DNA of 64,000 nt, from the NCBI GenBank assembly GCA_905221605.1, contig CAJNDS010001724.1, forward strand, positions 72,001-136,000, given 5' to 3'. Shown piece by piece: positions 61,383-64,000 of the stretch. Below the pieces are notes generated by a model. The model was not told the DNA's origin. It did no database searches and was given only the letters and a program-made list of their open reading frames with translations. This stretch comes from Symbiodinium natans. Taxonomy: Eukaryota; Sar; Dinophyceae; Suessiales; Symbiodiniaceae. The position numbers and the translations under genes were made by a program. The stretch's first letter is position 1. The number at the start of each line of letters is the position of its first letter.

Positions 61383-61471
61383 GTATGCGCGAGGAGATGA
61401 AGATGGAAGTCGCTTCCCTGGCGCAGCGTGTCTATGATCTCGAAGAGGAGCTGAGGCGTCCTGGCACGTCG
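61383..61471 (+). CDS. Exon candidate MREEMKMEVASLAQRVYDLE (paralogue b)
   Basis: After CCGAG|G reads MREEMKMEVASLAQRVYDLE then EELRRPGTS, ending near a GGTGTG donor. Paralogue of 28,883. Heptad-like coiled coil. Upstream CCCTAAA-type tract; a family II TIR element begins 33 bp downstream. Confidence 0.55.
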
Positions 61472-61503
61472 GGTGTGTCGGAGTGGTTTAGGCTGGATTT
61501 ATA

Positions 61504-61616
61504 CCTTGGGGACCACATGAACCCGAAAATTGGGGGTCATAGATCCTATACTACTATAAGTCCTATTAAGGTATATGAACCATAAACCCTTTTAAGGGTT
61601 CATTTCGTCCCCGAGG
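61504..61616. mobile_element. TIR element, family II
   Basis: The left CTTGGGGACCACATGAACCC and right GGGTTCATTTCGTCCCCGAG ends pair at 18 of 21 positions. 113 bp with interior CCTATACTACTATAAG. Best-preserved copy of the family. Confidence 0.8.
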
Positions 61617-61888
61617 TAGAGGGGTTATAGGGTTCTTGATAAGGGTGTATAGGGTTCAGGGGGTCCATGGGGAGCAGAGGAAGCATACGAGGAGGGCAGT
61701 TGCGCATTTTGCGAGGCAGGGCGGCCGCTCCGCTACCAAGGAGGCATCTCGCTTGCCCTGCACGGGGATCGTGCGCATGCCTCAAGCTCTACCGCCTGGA
61801 AGATCGTAGCTGACCTTGCTGGAAGTCATCGGGTTGTTTTGTAAGTCATGAACCGCTAGCCACCACTAATTACGTCACAGAAGAACGG

Positions 61889-61912
61889 GTGTGTGTGTGT
61901 GTGTGTGTGTGC
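61889..61912. repeat. (GT)n microsatellite
   Basis: A GTGTGT run of about 22 bp followed by CACTTGCGCGCACACGTGCG. 61,913-62,940 contains an open frame to 62,360 on the plus strand (LLFVSHLTAHSLGWSVLFRV) that I cannot support as a gene. Confidence 0.9.
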
Positions 61913-63277
61913 ACTTGCGCGCACACGTGCGTGTGCAGACTTTGGGCCACAAGAGGGCGCAAGTGCTTGGGTTTTCCCACACTCTTCATGTGATTGCCTC
62001 TGGCTTTCACTGCAAGCCTCATCATCCGAAGCTCTCACCGAGAGGGGCACTCTGATTTGTGTAGTCTCCATCAAAGCTGTTGCTCAGATCACCTTGTGCT
62101 CCCGACCTCAGTACACCAAGACCATCGAGCGTTCCCTCTCTAACCAGCTTTTGTTCGTCTCTCATCTGACAGCTCATTCATTGGGGTGGAGCGTTCTGTT
62201 TCGTGTCTCTCCAGAAACTGACTCGCGCCAGGTGCAGATTATCCCGACGCAGGAGGAGATACTGCTGCCAGGCAGTGGGATGCCAGCTGCAAAACATTGC
62301 AAAACCCTTGTCACTCAGGGTTTAGGGTGCAGCTGCATATATTTCTATTTCTGCTCATAGCTGCTTATTGCTGTTCTGCTTTCAAATGTTACTTGCGAAC
62401 CTAAGCCGACTCTCTTGTAGGGTATCCAACAAGATGTTAGGTCAATCCCAGACCCTAACCTGAAACCCCAGACCCAGCATGCCCAAATGGGATCCACAGC
62501 AAGAGCATGGGACAGAGTGCACTTGGCCTGGCGTGTCCGAGTGCGAGCGACTAATCTCAGACAAACTACGTTCTCCAGATCACCGAAGCTTCCTTTTTGG
62601 GGCCCCACCCAACCCTCTAGTCCCCAGAGCAGGAACTCTCACACGCCCCCCCGCCCCCCCCTCCCCTGACCATTCAGCTCCCTCAACCCTAAACCCTGAC
62701 CCTAAATTTCTGTCATTTTTGGACTCCAAAACCCTCAGCCCCTAAACCCTTTCAGCCCAAAACCTGCACATCAGGCTTCAGCCCTGAACTCATGCACCCA
62801 CATGCACTAGGGTGACGAGAGTGTAGGGCTCTTATAACCCTACTTAGAACTGCTCATGAGCCCTACAGTCTGTCTACAGCGTGTGCCTGAGGGTGCGTTT
62901 GGCGTTTAGGGTTTAGGGGTTAAGGTTTAAGGTTTACCTGTGGGAAGGCACTGCCTTCAGCGACGTGCTGCCAGAGAAGGAGGTGCTGCGTGAACGTTTC
63001 GGATTTGGGGGTGGGAGCCGAAAAACGATCAAGGTTATCCCCGTATCATCGGCCCCTATGATTAGACTTTTATCAATGCGTCGGGCTTCAGCGTAGGAAC
63101 TGAAGCAACGAGCGGGTACGCAGAATCAAGAGCACCAGCATCTCCAGCAATATCTCTTCCAGCATCCGAAAGTCCTACGTGTGGAGGTTCATGGGTAGCT
63201 ACAAGTACGATATACATACTCAGCAGCGTAACTTTGCTTAACCTCTCTTAGGGCTTAGGTTTCTTATAGCCCTCACC

Positions 63278-63378
63278 ATGAACTCCCCATGGCCCCAGAG
63301 CACCCCAACCCAGGACACCCCGAAGGGGAAGGATGCTACTCCCGACGGCCAGTGGATGATGGAGGCAGCCAACGATAG
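63278..63378 (+). CDS. First exon candidate MNSPWPQSTPTQDTPKGKDA
   Basis: ATG in CTCACCATGA context; reads MNSPWPQSTPTQDTPKGKDA then TPDGQWMMEAAND, ending two bases into a codon at GTGCCC (63,379). A TTTAGGG-type tract follows at 63,410-63,450. Low-complexity N-terminus of an unknown protein. Confidence 0.45.
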
Positions 63379-63838
63379 GTGCCCGCTCCCGCTTTGTTGT
63401 GTGTTGTGTGGGTTTAGGGTTTCGGTTTTAGGGTTTCGGGTTTGGGGTTTAGCGCTGCTGCTTCCAGTTTGAGGGAACAATAGGTTCCCAATGCACCTCG
63501 GAAGGTCTCCACAAAGCGCATAGCTGCACAATGGAACCGAAACATATAGGTTCAGCGCTTCATGTCTTGTGCCGGGCCACAACGAACACTCCAAACCCCC
63601 CCCCCCCCCACCCCTCACGCCGATGGGCAGGAGGATGCGCGTGCGCCCCACCATCGTCGAACCAGAGGCGATTTGGGGGAGATTTAGGGTTCATAAGGTT
63701 TTAGTTTAGAGTTTAGGGAGGTTGCCTGAAATATTCGCCTATTTTTCGTTGAGCCCTAAGCAATCCGAAGCCATACATCCCCATAAAGCGTGAATACTAG
63801 AGCCTAACACGCCGTGGTTCAGCAACCCCAAACTCTGC

Positions 63839-63868
<30 letters not shown>

Positions 63869-63869
<1 letters not shown>

Positions 63870-63945
63870 AGAAAGAGGTGGAAGAAGAAGACGACGAGGA
63901 GCCCATACCGTTTGCGGAAACGGACTCTTGGCTTGTGATCTCCTG
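63869..63945 (+). CDS. Exon candidate EEDDEEPIPFAET (paralogue b)
   Basis: After a C19/A11 run reads KEVEEEDDEEPIPFAETDSW then LVISW; a possible donor is CTT|GTGATC (63,934). Paralogue of the exon at 30,984. Confidence 0.45.
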
Positions 63946-64000
63946 GTCCTTGCGCTTGTTTTTTTGTGTGGGAGGGGTCTGAGACTCTTGGGGCTAAGCC

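Overview
The window looks like nuclear DNA of a dinoflagellate, possibly a Symbiodiniaceae-like species. The evidence is a near-complete copy of the dinoflagellate spliced leader embedded in the DNA (59,069-59,089), two tandem genes with a SHQW domain plus ankyrin repeats of a type I associate with dinoflagellates, short introns with AG|G acceptors and apparent GC or GA donors, LINE remnants with a dinoflagellate-like reverse transcriptase, and extreme gene fragmentation. The species cannot be named from sequence alone.

Layout. 1-3 kb and 11-64 kb are crowded with short tracts of the plant-type telomere repeat, as TTTAGGG or CCCTAAA, plus 8- and 9-base variants, in dozens of separate places. 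Between the tracts lie short coding-like islands that read as single exons, and about a dozen families of 80-300 bp terminal-inverted-repeat elements (introner- or MITE-like). From 3.07 to 10.91 kb there is a GC-richer block with no telomere-type tracts, holding degraded retroelement and gene remnants and one two-exon gene candidate at its right end. From 16.2 to 28.7 kb a cassette is present in up to three partial copies, two of them carrying an intact intronless ankyrin gene (19,953-21,920 and 24,202-26,148). At 41.0-43.5 kb is a secreted alpha-carbonic-anhydrase-like gene in six proposed exons with TIR-bearing introns; it appears to have lost all three zinc-binding histidines and gained a coiled coil. 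At 48.4-50.7 kb is a 5'-truncated, frameshifted LINE. At 59.1 kb is a probable retroposed mRNA copy starting with the spliced leader.

How it fits together. Most exon candidates cannot be assigned to named families and have no transcript support here. Many sit in the order CCCTAAA tract, exon, TTTAGGG tract, so introns would begin with one repeat strand and end with its complement. Several comparisons inside the window show telomere-type tracts or TIR elements present in one copy and absent from a paralogous copy, two with 12-bp duplications, so the tracts behave as insertions. The strongest candidate for something undescribed is this use of telomere-type repeats as mobile intron filler.
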